A DNA stretch of 64,000 nucleotides. Origin: Herbaspirillum sp. alder98 (GTDB taxonomy: Bacteria > Pseudomonadota > Gammaproteobacteria > Burkholderiales > Burkholderiaceae_D). The stretch covers positions 527,775-591,774 of the forward strand of contig NZ_JAIUCY010000003.1 of NCBI RefSeq assembly GCF_020179755.1, written 5' to 3'. The notes below the pieces were generated by a model. It had not been told where the DNA came from, did no database searches, and saw only the letters and a list, made by a program, of their open reading frames with translations. The translations under genes and the position numbers were made by a program. Below, one piece after another: positions 17,511 to 25,948 of the stretch (positions are counted from its first letter, which is position 1; each line of letters begins with the position of its first letter).

Positions 17511-19301
17511 TTAGAACAGGTCGGCGTCCAGCGCCATGAGGCTGGCCGAGCCGGAACGCGCCTGACGGATCAGCATCGCGGTTTCCGGCAACAGGCGCGC
17601 GAAGTAGAAGCGCGCCGTGGCCAGCTTGGCGGTATAGAAACTATCGCCCGAGTCCTGCTTGGCAAGGGCGATCCTGGCCGAGCGGGCAAACAGCCAGGCA
17701 AAGACCAGGTGGCCCACCACGCGCAGGTAAGGCACGGCAGCGGCGCCGGCTTCATCCTGGTTGGCGAACGATTTCATGCCGATTTCCATGGTCAGCTTGC
17801 TGACCTTGTCACCGATGTCGGCCAGCGGCGTGATGAATTCGGACATGGCCTCATCCGTGCCGTGCTCTTCGACGAAGGCCTGGATCAGCGCACCGAACTT
17901 CTTGAGCTTGGCGCCGTTGTCCATCAGCACCTTGCGTCCCAGCAAGTCGAGCGACTGGATGGTGTTGGTGCCTTCATAGATCATGTTGATGCGGGCGTCG
18001 CGCACGTACTGCTCCATGCCCCACTCCGAGATATAGCCATGGCCGCCGTAGACCTGCAGGCACTCGGAGGTAGCGCTCCAGGCGTTGTCGGTCAGGAAGG
18101 CCTTCACCACCGGCGTGAGCAGGGCGACGATGTCGCCGGAATCACGGCGCACCTGCTCGTCGGTATGGGTCAGTTCGCGATCAAGTTCAAGCGCGACATA
18201 CGAACAGAACGCGCGGCCACCTTCGGCATAGGCACGGGCGGTCAGCAGCATGCGGCGCACGTCGGGATGCACGATGATCGGGTCGGCTGCCTTCTCGGGC
18301 GCCTTGATGCCGGACAGGCTGCGCATCTGCACCCGATCCTTGGCATAGGTCACGGCGTTCTGGTAGGCCACTTCGGTCAGGCCCAGGCCCTGCATGCCAA
18401 CGCCCAGGCGCGCCGCGTTCATGAACACGAACATCGCCTGCAAACCCTTGTGCGGCTGGCCGATCAGCCAGCCGGTGGCGCCGTCCAGGTTCATCTGGCA
18501 AGTGGCGTTGCCGTGGATGCCCATCTTTTCCTCGATGGCGCCACAGGTGATCGGGTTGCGACCGCCCAGCGAGCCATCGGCGTTGGGCAGGAACTTGGGC
18601 ACGATGAACAGCGAGATGCCCTTGGAGCCCTGCGGTGCGTCCGGCAGGCGTGCCAGCACCAGATGCACGATGTTGGCCGACATATCGTTTTCGCCGGCCG
18701 AGATGAAGATCTTGTTGCCGGTGATCTTGTAGCTGCCGTCGGCCTGCGGCTCGGCCTTGCTGCGCAACAGGCCCAGGTCGGTGCCGCAATGCGATTCGGT
18801 CAGGCACATGGTGCCGGTCCATTCGCCCGAGATCAACTTGGGCAGGTACAGCTGCTTCTGCTCGTCGGAGCCATGCGCGTGCAGGCATTCATAGGCGCCA
18901 TGCGACAGGCCGGGATACATGGTCCAGGCCTGGTTGGACGAATTGAGCATCTCGTAGAACGAGTTGTTGAGCACCAGCGGCAAACCCTGGCCGCCGTATT
19001 CGGTGTCGCACGCCAGCGCCGGCCAGCCGGCCTCGACGTACTGCTGGTAGGCTTCCTTGAAACCCTTAGGCGTGGTGACGCTCTTGGTCTCGCGATCGAA
19101 ATGGCAGCCTTCGCGGTCGCCCGAATGATTCAGCGGAAACAGCACCTGCGCGGTGAACTTGCCGCCCTCTTCCAGCACCTGGTCGATCAGTTCACGGTTG
19201 GTATCCGCATGCGGCGGCAGGTCTTTCAAGACCTCTTCGACGTTGAGCAGCTCGTGCAGCACGAACTGCATATCGCGAATGGGGGCTTGGTATTGGGGCA
19301 T
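17511..19301 (-). CDS. Acyl-CoA dehydrogenase (long form with C-terminal extension)
   Basis: A 596-residue flavoenzyme of the long acyl-CoA dehydrogenase group. It has the extra N-terminal segment MPQYQAPIRDMQFVLHELLN and a C-terminal extension seen in beta-proteobacterial FadE-like and DmdC-like enzymes. The FAD/substrate motif is MCLTESHCGTDLGLL and the catalytic Glu is in NMIYEGTNTIQSLDLLGRK. It catalyses the first oxidation of beta-oxidation, with ETF as the likely electron acceptor. It follows the TetR gene by 23 bp. Confidence 0.93.
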   Translation of the reverse strand: MPQYQAPIRDMQFVLHELLNVEEVLKDLPPHADTNRELIDQVLEEGGKFTAQVLFPLNHSGDREGCHFDRETKSVTTPKGFKEAYQQYVEAGWPALACDTEYGGQGLPLVLNNSFYEMLNSSNQAWTMYPGLSHGAYECLHAHGSDEQKQLYLPKLISGEWTGTMCLTESHCGTDLGLLRSKAEPQADGSYKITGNKIFISAGENDMSANIVHLVLARLPDAPQGSKGISLFIVPKFLPNADGSLGGRNPITCGAIEEKMGIHGNATCQMNLDGATGWLIGQPHKGLQAMFVFMNAARLGVGMQGLGLTEVAYQNAVTYAKDRVQMRSLSGIKAPEKAADPIIVHPDVRRMLLTARAYAEGGRAFCSYVALELDRELTHTDEQVRRDSGDIVALLTPVVKAFLTDNAWSATSECLQVYGGHGYISEWGMEQYVRDARINMIYEGTNTIQSLDLLGRKVLMDNGAKLKKFGALIQAFVEEHGTDEAMSEFITPLADIGDKVSKLTMEIGMKSFANQDEAGAAAVPYLRVVGHLVFAWLFARSARIALAKQDSGDSFYTAKLATARFYFARLLPETAMLIRQARSGSASLMALDADLF

Positions 19302-19324
19302 GGCTGTCTCCGATGGTCTTGGGT

Positions 19325-20023
19325 TCAGGCTGCTTTCTTGGCAACCGATTTGGAATTCTTGGGGGTGCTGGCGGTGTCGCTGCTGCCGGTCGGGCGATAA
19401 CTCTCGATAAGGCGCCCGAAACTGGCCTGGGCGCGATCGACGCTGCCCGGGATATTGAGGAAGCGGGCATCGTGGTGCAACGCCAGGATCAGGCCGTAGA
19501 TCTCGTAGACCATCAGGCCGACATCGAGGTCGGCCCGCAGATGGCCCTGTTCGACGGCCTGCTTGATGCTGCGCTCAAGGGCGTCGCGCCAGGCTTGCAC
19601 CATCGCTACCAGGTGGTCGCGTATGGCGCCCGGACGATCGTCATACTCGACCGCGCCGCTGATGTAGATGCAGCCCAGTGCGATTTCCACCGTCACCTGC
19701 TTGACCCAGCGCGCAAACATGCTCTGCAACCGGGGCAGGCCACGGTGTTCCTTGATGGATGGGTAGAACACGTCTTGCTCGAAACGGGTGTGGTACAGGC
19801 GCACCACCTCGATCTGCAGGTCTTCGCGTGAGCCGAAATGGGCAAACACGCCGGACTTGCTCATCTTCATCTTCTCGGCCAGCAAGCCGATGGTGAGCCC
19901 CTCGAGGCCGTCACGGCTGGCCAGTTCCAACGCGACATCGAGGATCGCCGCCCGGGTCTGCTCGCCCTTGCGCAAAAACTTGGGCCGCGCGATGGCGGCA
20001 CTGGACTTGCTGGTCTCGTTCAT
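19325..20023 (-). CDS. TetR family regulator of the fatty acid degradation operon
   Basis: A 232-residue protein starting MNETSKSSAAIARPK, chosen over a longer frame because AAAGAGATAACA stands before it. The HTH is at about residues 25-70 (TRAAILDVALELASRDGLEG, IGLLAEKMKMSKSGVFAHFG). The C-terminal ligand domain belongs to the group with a conserved GCIYISGAVEYDDRPG block. First gene of the operon and preceded by a palindromic operator overlapping the promoter, so autorepression relieved by an acyl-CoA is likely. The name FadR/PsrA-like would be only functional analogy. Confidence 0.88.
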   Translation of the reverse strand: MNETSKSSAAIARPKFLRKGEQTRAAILDVALELASRDGLEGLTIGLLAEKMKMSKSGVFAHFGSREDLQIEVVRLYHTRFEQDVFYPSIKEHRGLPRLQSMFARWVKQVTVEIALGCIYISGAVEYDDRPGAIRDHLVAMVQAWRDALERSIKQAVEQGHLRADLDVGLMVYEIYGLILALHHDARFLNIPGSVDRAQASFGRLIESYRPTGSSDTASTPKNSKSVAKKAA

Positions 20024-20125
20024 TGTTATCTCTTTGATATCAGCGCCCGTCCTCGGGCTGCCGGCAGTTCCGTGCGCCGGGCGCCGGGACCTTTTCATGC
20101 GTTTTTTTCAGCGCATTGAATATAT

Positions 20126-20166
20126 TCGAACGATCGTACTATTATTCATCGCCATCCAAATGTCAA
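20126..20166 (-). promoter_or_regulatory. Promoter and TetR operator of the fad operon
   Basis: On the minus strand a perfect -35 TTGACA (20166-20161), a 17-base spacer and a -10 AATAGT (20143-20138). A palindrome centred on ACGATCGT (20130-20137) overlaps the downstream edge of the -10, with imperfect symmetry extending to TA-T-G/C-A-TA on both sides. This is the usual arrangement for a repressor that blocks polymerase. The start of the TetR gene is about 115 bases downstream. Confidence 0.65.
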
Positions 20167-20215
20167 ACGAAATTCGGCGAAGCAGCGGATGCTTCATTTT
20201 CCTGATGGCAAGAGA

Positions 20216-20647
20216 TCATTCGGCGCCGGGCGCGGCGCTGCCCAGCAGGTCGTGGGCGTCCAGCAGAGCATAGACGATTGTGGGGATTTCCTCGAGCCGC
20301 TTGCGGATGGCGGCAGGGACGGTCTGGCGGGTCTTGTGGCACAGGCCGGGTTGATCCAGCAGGCGAATCTGCAGTCCGCGTACGGTACGCACTTCGCGTG
20401 CCACCGGCACGATCTGCAGCACGATGCCCAGGTTGCGCTGCATCAGCATGCCCACCCGCTGCAGATCGTCGAAGGTGTCGATGCGACCGATGCGCTCGAT
20501 CAGGCGTTTTTCTTCGTCGCGGGTCAGCATCAGCACCCGTGCGGCGGGTGCATGCAGGTCGTCCAGCAACTGCTCGCGCTCGCACTTGCATGCGCCGGGC
20601 GGGCACTCCTTGCGGATCGGTTGCTGGAACAGGGCTGCCTGAGACAT
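20216..20647 (-). CDS. Conserved hypothetical protein with N-terminal CPPGACxC motif
   Basis: A 143-residue protein starting MSQAALFQQPIRKE; AGAAGG stands just upstream of this ATG. The N-terminal CPPGACKCERE cluster could bind a metal or form a disulphide. The rest is mostly helical and charged (LMLTRDEEKRLIERIGRID), with VREVRTVRGLQIRLLDQPGL and a second Cys in LCHKTRQTVPAAIRKRLEEI. I believe similar proteins occur across Burkholderiales, but I know no function. It stands alone between the fad promoter and the S4 protein gene, reading left. Confidence 0.72.
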   Translation of the reverse strand: MSQAALFQQPIRKECPPGACKCEREQLLDDLHAPAARVLMLTRDEEKRLIERIGRIDTFDDLQRVGMLMQRNLGIVLQIVPVAREVRTVRGLQIRLLDQPGLCHKTRQTVPAAIRKRLEEIPTIVYALLDAHDLLGSAAPGAE

Positions 20648-20715
20648 TCGCACCTTCTGTTATAAGACTGGCCGGAGATCTGCCGCTATCTTACAACGCT
20701 GCGTGGCTCAGCAAT

Positions 20716-21093
20716 TCATTCCGAGGAGCGATCCAGCAGGCGCCGGTCGCGTTTGGTCGGACGCCCCTTGAGCTGGGAAGAAGGTTCGCGAAACAGGCGA
20801 TGCTGCTCGGCGCTGGCTGCACGGCGCTGGACGCTGTCTTCGGTTTCGTTATAAAGCGTGGCGGCGATGGCGGCCGAGCCGCGCTTGTCGGCAATACCGA
20901 CGACCTGCACCTGCCATTCGGTGGCGCCGTTGTCGATCGCCAGCAGGTCGCCCGGCTTGACGCTATGGGCGGGCTTGGTGCGTTCACCGTTGAGCTTGAC
21001 GCGACCGCGCTCGATGGCCTCGGTGGCCAGCGAGCGCGTCTTGAAGAAACGCGCAGCCCAGCACCATTTGTCGATGCGGGTGGTATCAGTCAT
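20716..21093 (-). CDS. hslR: S4-domain RNA-binding protein, Hsp15-like
   Basis: A 125-residue basic protein beginning MTDTTRIDKWCWAARFFKTR. The S4 domain (IDKWCWAARFFKTR to VKLNGERTKPAHSVKPGDLL) covers the first 60 residues and the tail is rich in Arg/Lys. Length and layout match Hsp15 (HslR), which binds free 50S subunits carrying nascent chains and helps recycle them after heat shock. The ribosome binding site is weak. Confidence 0.85.
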   Translation of the reverse strand: MTDTTRIDKWCWAARFFKTRSLATEAIERGRVKLNGERTKPAHSVKPGDLLAIDNGATEWQVQVVGIADKRGSAAIAATLYNETEDSVQRRAASAEQHRLFREPSSQLKGRPTKRDRRLLDRSSE

Positions 21094-21124
21094 AAGCAAT
21101 TCATTCAGCGTGTGATGCCAGCCG

Positions 21125-21146
21125 TCGCCCCGGCCCAGGCCGGGAC
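21125..21146. repeat. GTCCCGGCC-type palindromic repeat, copy 2
   Basis: A slightly diverged copy: TCGCCCCGGCCCAGG then CCGGGACGAT, with one T-to-C change relative to copy 1. It lies between the S4 gene and the thiolase gene. Confidence 0.65.
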
Positions 21147-21160
21147 GATTGGCCACAAAC

Positions 21161-22336
<1,176 letters not shown>

Positions 22337-22456
22337 AATTCGCTCCTTTTATTGATTGTCAGGAAGACCACTGCACGGCCATCCATCGGAAACCCGGACG
22401 GCCATCTTAGTCCATTTCATGATGAATGGCGATATGGTGGATTTTCGGTATTGGCC

Positions 22457-23620
22457 TCAGGCGTCGCGCCCTAATGTGATGACGTGGATCACCGCGCGGT
22501 ACAGCAGGAAGGCGGCGCCATAACCGGCCCGCTTGTACCAGGGCACATGGGCGAAATCGGACAGGTGCACGACATGCGCATGGGCGGTGCCGGCTTCGAT
22601 CTCCTGGCGCAGGTACTGGGCAAAGGCGGCATCCTGGATCACCACGTTGGCCTCCTGGTTGACGAACAGCGAGAGCCCATCGAAATTGCTCGAGCCGACC
22701 GTAGACCAATGGTCGTCCACCACCGCCACCTTGGCGTGCAACTGGGTCTTGGTGTATTCGATGATGCGCACACCGGCGCGCAGGAGCTTGGGATAGAACG
22801 AATGGGCTACCGCGTCCTGCATCGCAAACTGCCCTACCCCCAGCAGCAGGGTCACCCGCACGCCACGCTGCGCAGCCTCTTCCAGCGCGCGTCGCATCTT
22901 GCGCCCGGGTGCAAAATACGGATTGGCCAGGAAGGCGCTTTCGCGCGCCCGTCCCAGCGCCTGCAGATAGGCGCGCTGGATGGTGCGCCGGTTGCGAAAG
23001 TTATCGCGCACCACCAGCGCCGCCTGGGCGCCGTGATGCACCGGAATCGACAGCACGTGGCGCAGCCGCTTGAAGTTTTCCCAGCGCGCCTTGAGCTTCA
23101 TGTGCCCCACCCGCAACCACTGCGCTTCCATCTCGCGATAGATATCGAGCACCAGGCCGCCGGTGATGCGCACGGCAAAGTCCCAGCGCGGGGCCGGCAA
23201 CGGAATCGCCTGCCCGCTGTCGGAGATGAAATCGTCATTGATATTGAGGCCCCCCACAAAGGCGACCTGGCGATCCACCACGCACAGCTTGCGGTGACTG
23301 CGGGCCACGCCGCGCCGGAACCAGGGATTGAAGGAGCGATGCTGCACGCCGGCGGCGGCAAAGGATTGCTTCAACTGCGCACTATGGGCGCGCCCGGTGC
23401 CGGTCCAGTCGGTGATGACATACACCACCACCCCGCGCGCGGCGGCCCGTTGCAGGGCGTCGCGCACCAGCACGCCGGTGTCGTCGATGGCGAAGATATA
23501 GGTTTCGAGATAGATCTCGACGCGCGCGGCCTCGATGGCGGCGATCAGCGCAGGATAGTAGGCGGCGCCGCTGTGCAGCAGCGCGACCTCATTGCCATCG
23601 GTGAAATTGGGGTGGCGCAT
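22457..23620 (-). CDS. clsB: Cardiolipin synthase ClsB (phospholipase D family)
   Basis: A 387-residue protein with two HKD motifs: HRKLCVVDRQVAFVGGLN (about 127) and HAKVAVVDDHWSTVGSSNFD (about 290). There is no N-terminal transmembrane pair, which is the ClsB layout. It makes cardiolipin or related phosphatidyl transfers at the inner membrane. Neighbours are the EEP and NudB genes, an arrangement I know from Burkholderiales. Confidence 0.9.
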   Translation of the reverse strand: MRHPNFTDGNEVALLHSGAAYYPALIAAIEAARVEIYLETYIFAIDDTGVLVRDALQRAAARGVVVYVITDWTGTGRAHSAQLKQSFAAAGVQHRSFNPWFRRGVARSHRKLCVVDRQVAFVGGLNINDDFISDSGQAIPLPAPRWDFAVRITGGLVLDIYREMEAQWLRVGHMKLKARWENFKRLRHVLSIPVHHGAQAALVVRDNFRNRRTIQRAYLQALGRARESAFLANPYFAPGRKMRRALEEAAQRGVRVTLLLGVGQFAMQDAVAHSFYPKLLRAGVRIIEYTKTQLHAKVAVVDDHWSTVGSSNFDGLSLFVNQEANVVIQDAAFAQYLRQEIEAGTAHAHVVHLSDFAHVPWYKRAGYGAAFLLYRAVIHVITLGRDA

Positions 23621-23681
23621 GCAGGACTTTTGATTGGACTTGAAAACAGTCGGGATGCGTCGAGACCGGAAAATACACAGT

Positions 23682-24473
23682 CTACGTCAGGTGCAGCTCA
23701 CTGATGATCGGTGCGTGATCGGACAGCCGTGCCCAGGGACCTTCGCTGAGCACCTCGGCCTTGTGCACCTTGAAGCCGCGCAGGTAGATCCGGTCCAGTC
23801 GCAACCACGGCAGCATAGCCGGGAAGGTGCGCGCGGGACGGATCGGCGTCGACAGCCCACCCAGGCGACGCAGCCCGTTCATCAGCCCCTTGGTGACAGG
23901 CTGGTCGAACACTTCCTGCACGCCGATGCGCTGGTAAAGCATCTTGCTCAGCTGGTTGGTCCAGTCATTGAAATCACCGGCGATGATCAGCGGCGCATCG
24001 GGCGGCGACGACGACCGCACGGCCTCGATCAGCGCTGCCGTCTGGCGTCGCCGGCCACCGGCGAACAGGCCCAGGTGCACCACGTAGCAATGCACCTCGA
24101 CGCCATCGACCGGCACCACGCAGTGCAGGATGCCGCGCGACTCGTACGAGTGGTCCGACACGTCCTGGTTGCGGAACGACGAAATGGCGAAGCGCGAAAT
24201 CAGCGCATTGCCGTGATGCCCGTGATCGTAGACGGCGTTCATGCCGTAGGCCGAATGATGGGTCTCGCCGGCCAGGTATTCGTGCTGGCCCTGCTGCGGC
24301 CAGTTGGAGGTGTGACGCAAGGCATTCAGGTCGTGCCGGCCCTGCACCTCCTGCAGGAACAGGATGTCGGCATCGAGCTGGGCCAACGCCTGCTTCAGCG
24401 CCAGGATGCGGGGCCGACCGCCGAACGAGGTGACGCCCTTGTGGATGTTGTAAGTCGCAACGCGCAGCTTCAT
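23682..24473 (-). CDS. Endonuclease/exonuclease/phosphatase (EEP) family protein
   Basis: A 263-residue enzyme. The start MKLRVATYNIHKG is placed at the conserved N-terminal Asn strand, with AAAGG upstream. Active-site motifs: YNIHKG, the metal Glu in LQEVQ, IIAGDFNDW and the terminal SDHAP. It belongs to the EEP fold of Mg-dependent phosphoesterases. Lipid or nucleic acid substrates are both possible; linkage to clsB hints at a lipid-related role, but this is not proven. Confidence 0.88.
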   Translation of the reverse strand: MKLRVATYNIHKGVTSFGGRPRILALKQALAQLDADILFLQEVQGRHDLNALRHTSNWPQQGQHEYLAGETHHSAYGMNAVYDHGHHGNALISRFAISSFRNQDVSDHSYESRGILHCVVPVDGVEVHCYVVHLGLFAGGRRRQTAALIEAVRSSSPPDAPLIIAGDFNDWTNQLSKMLYQRIGVQEVFDQPVTKGLMNGLRRLGGLSTPIRPARTFPAMLPWLRLDRIYLRGFKVHKAEVLSEGPWARLSDHAPIISELHLT

Positions 24474-24523
24474 GTGAGCAACCTTTCTTGTGTTCTTGTC
24501 CGGCTCGCCACCTGGCCGCGCCA

Positions 24524-25027
24524 CTAACTCCGCATGAAGCTCGGCAATTGCAGGATGGCTTCGGCGTTGGAAGGCGAAAAACAGCGATCCGCTGCTTCAC
24601 GATAGGGCAACCATTGGTAACGCGTGTGTTCGCGCGGCGCCAGCGTGACCGGTATCTCACGCGGCACCAGCAGCCCGAAGACATGTTCGGTATTGCGTGT
24701 CACCCCGGGCGCATAACGATGCCGCCAGACAGGATAGATTTCGTAGACATTGGAAAGTTGCCAGTCGCACAAATTGGCGCCGGGCACGGTCGATCCGTCA
24801 GCGTGTCCTGATTCTACGCTGCCGCCGGCAACTGTTATGCCGGTTTCTTCCTGCACTTCGCGTCGGGCAGTCTCTGACAAGTCTTCCTGCAGGGTGTCGC
24901 GGGAACCGGTCACCGATTGCCAGAAACCGGCCTTGTCCGTGCGCTCGATCAGCAGCACCTCGTATTGCGCGGTATGGATAACGACTAATACCGATTCGGG
25001 GATCTTGTAAGGTTTGGGTTGCATCAT
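24524..25027 (-). CDS. nudB: Dihydroneopterin triphosphate diphosphatase
   Basis: A 167-residue Nudix protein starting MMQPKPYKIPESVLVVIHT. The Nudix box is intact (GSRDTLQEDLSETARREV, then QEETGI). The FWQSVTGS before it and the RHRYAPGVTRNTEHVFGL block after it are diagnostic for NudB, which removes pyrophosphate from dihydroneopterin triphosphate in folate synthesis. In many Burkholderiales nudB follows aspS; here a 15-kb block separates the two. Confidence 0.9.
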   Translation of the reverse strand: MMQPKPYKIPESVLVVIHTAQYEVLLIERTDKAGFWQSVTGSRDTLQEDLSETARREVQEETGITVAGGSVESGHADGSTVPGANLCDWQLSNVYEIYPVWRHRYAPGVTRNTEHVFGLLVPREIPVTLAPREHTRYQWLPYREAADRCFSPSNAEAILQLPSFMRS

Positions 25028-25111
25028 CTGCCATCCGGAGTGCGATGACCGGCACTTGTAGCTACGTGCCGGAAAAGACACATTGTATCGGCTGTCGGCG
25101 GCAAGCGAGCG

Positions 25112-25137
25112 GCCACCGGCAGCATGCTGCCGGTGGC
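25112..25137. repeat. Perfect 26-base palindrome
   Basis: Two 13-base arms (GCCACCGGCAGCA and its exact complement) with no loop, between the orphan sigma factor gene and nudB. No T-run follows on either strand. It stands at the left border of the inserted signalling/exoprotein block. Confidence 0.6.
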
Positions 25138-25156
25138 GCATATATCGGGATCGCGA

Positions 25157-25789
25157 CTATTGCCTCGGCTTCGGCAGCGACGAACGGCTCCGATGGTGGC
25201 TGGCACCCGCAAACGCATGCTGGCCGATGTGCTCGGCGCAGTAGTCCAGCGCCTGGCGCAGCGCGGCGTCGACCGTGCGCAATGAAATGCCGTAGCGCGC
25301 CGCTACCTCCTGGCGACTCATCTCGTCGATGCGCAGCGCCACCAGCACGCCTCGGTGGCGACGGGGCAGGCGTAGCAAGGCGCGTTCGAAGGCGGCCAGC
25401 TCCGAGCGCGCGGTTGCAATCTTCTCGGGCCCCGGAGCCTGGTCGACAAGACGCTCCAACTCGGATTCAGGCTCGGCCACCGTTTGCCACGGGCGGTCGC
25501 AGCGCAAGCGGTCCACGGCCGCATTGCAGGCCATGCGATAGAGGTAGGCTTCAGGGTTCTGGACTGATGCCGGCAATATGTGTGACTCCAGGCGCAGCCA
25601 GGTGTCGTGCAAGCATTCGCTGACCATGTCGGCGCAGCCGAGGCGGCGCGCCAGCCGGCGTTTCAGGTGCTCGTAGTTCCCGATCAGGAAGTCCTGCAAT
25701 TCGGTGCACCGCTGCGCGCCGTGCGCAAACGTCGCGGCTGCTTCGTCCCAAGACGATGTCTCCTGGTCATGCGGGATGTTCAAGTCCAT
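25157..25789 (-). CDS. ECF sigma factor, FecI type (orphan)
   Basis: A 210-residue sigma-70 family protein starting MDLNIPHDQETS. Region 2 is at about 40-105 (YEHLKRRLARRLGCADMVSE, CLHDTWLRLE, YLYRMACNAAVDRLR) and region 4 at about 135-190 (LLRLPRRHRGVLVALRIDEM, SRQEVAARYGISLRTVDAAL). It resembles the second FecI-type sigma at 38.7-39.2 kb. No anti-sigma gene follows; the next gene is nudB. It lies 160 bp downstream of the giant exoprotein in the same direction, so it may be co-transcribed or read through. A longer in-frame start upstream exists but lacks conserved sequence. Confidence 0.85.
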   Translation of the reverse strand: MDLNIPHDQETSSWDEAAATFAHGAQRCTELQDFLIGNYEHLKRRLARRLGCADMVSECLHDTWLRLESHILPASVQNPEAYLYRMACNAAVDRLRCDRPWQTVAEPESELERLVDQAPGPEKIATARSELAAFERALLRLPRRHRGVLVALRIDEMSRQEVAARYGISLRTVDAALRQALDYCAEHIGQHAFAGASHHRSRSSLPKPRQ

Positions 25790-25948
25790 GTCGATCTGCC
25801 CAGGGTTTGACTCACGTCGCCGCACGCCGCCGGACCTGCGACGGGTGCCAACAAGGTGCAAGTCCATGTACGGATGCCGGATCGGGCACACCCCGTCCCG
25901 AGCCGTAAAACAGGCCCGGGGCGGGCAGTCCCGCCACGTGCTACCTGG

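Noticed and set aside
25911..25940. GGCGGG/CCCGCC hairpin considered as terminator of the giant exoprotein gene.
   Set aside because: Only a short stem with a poor T-run on the minus strand; not strong enough to list.
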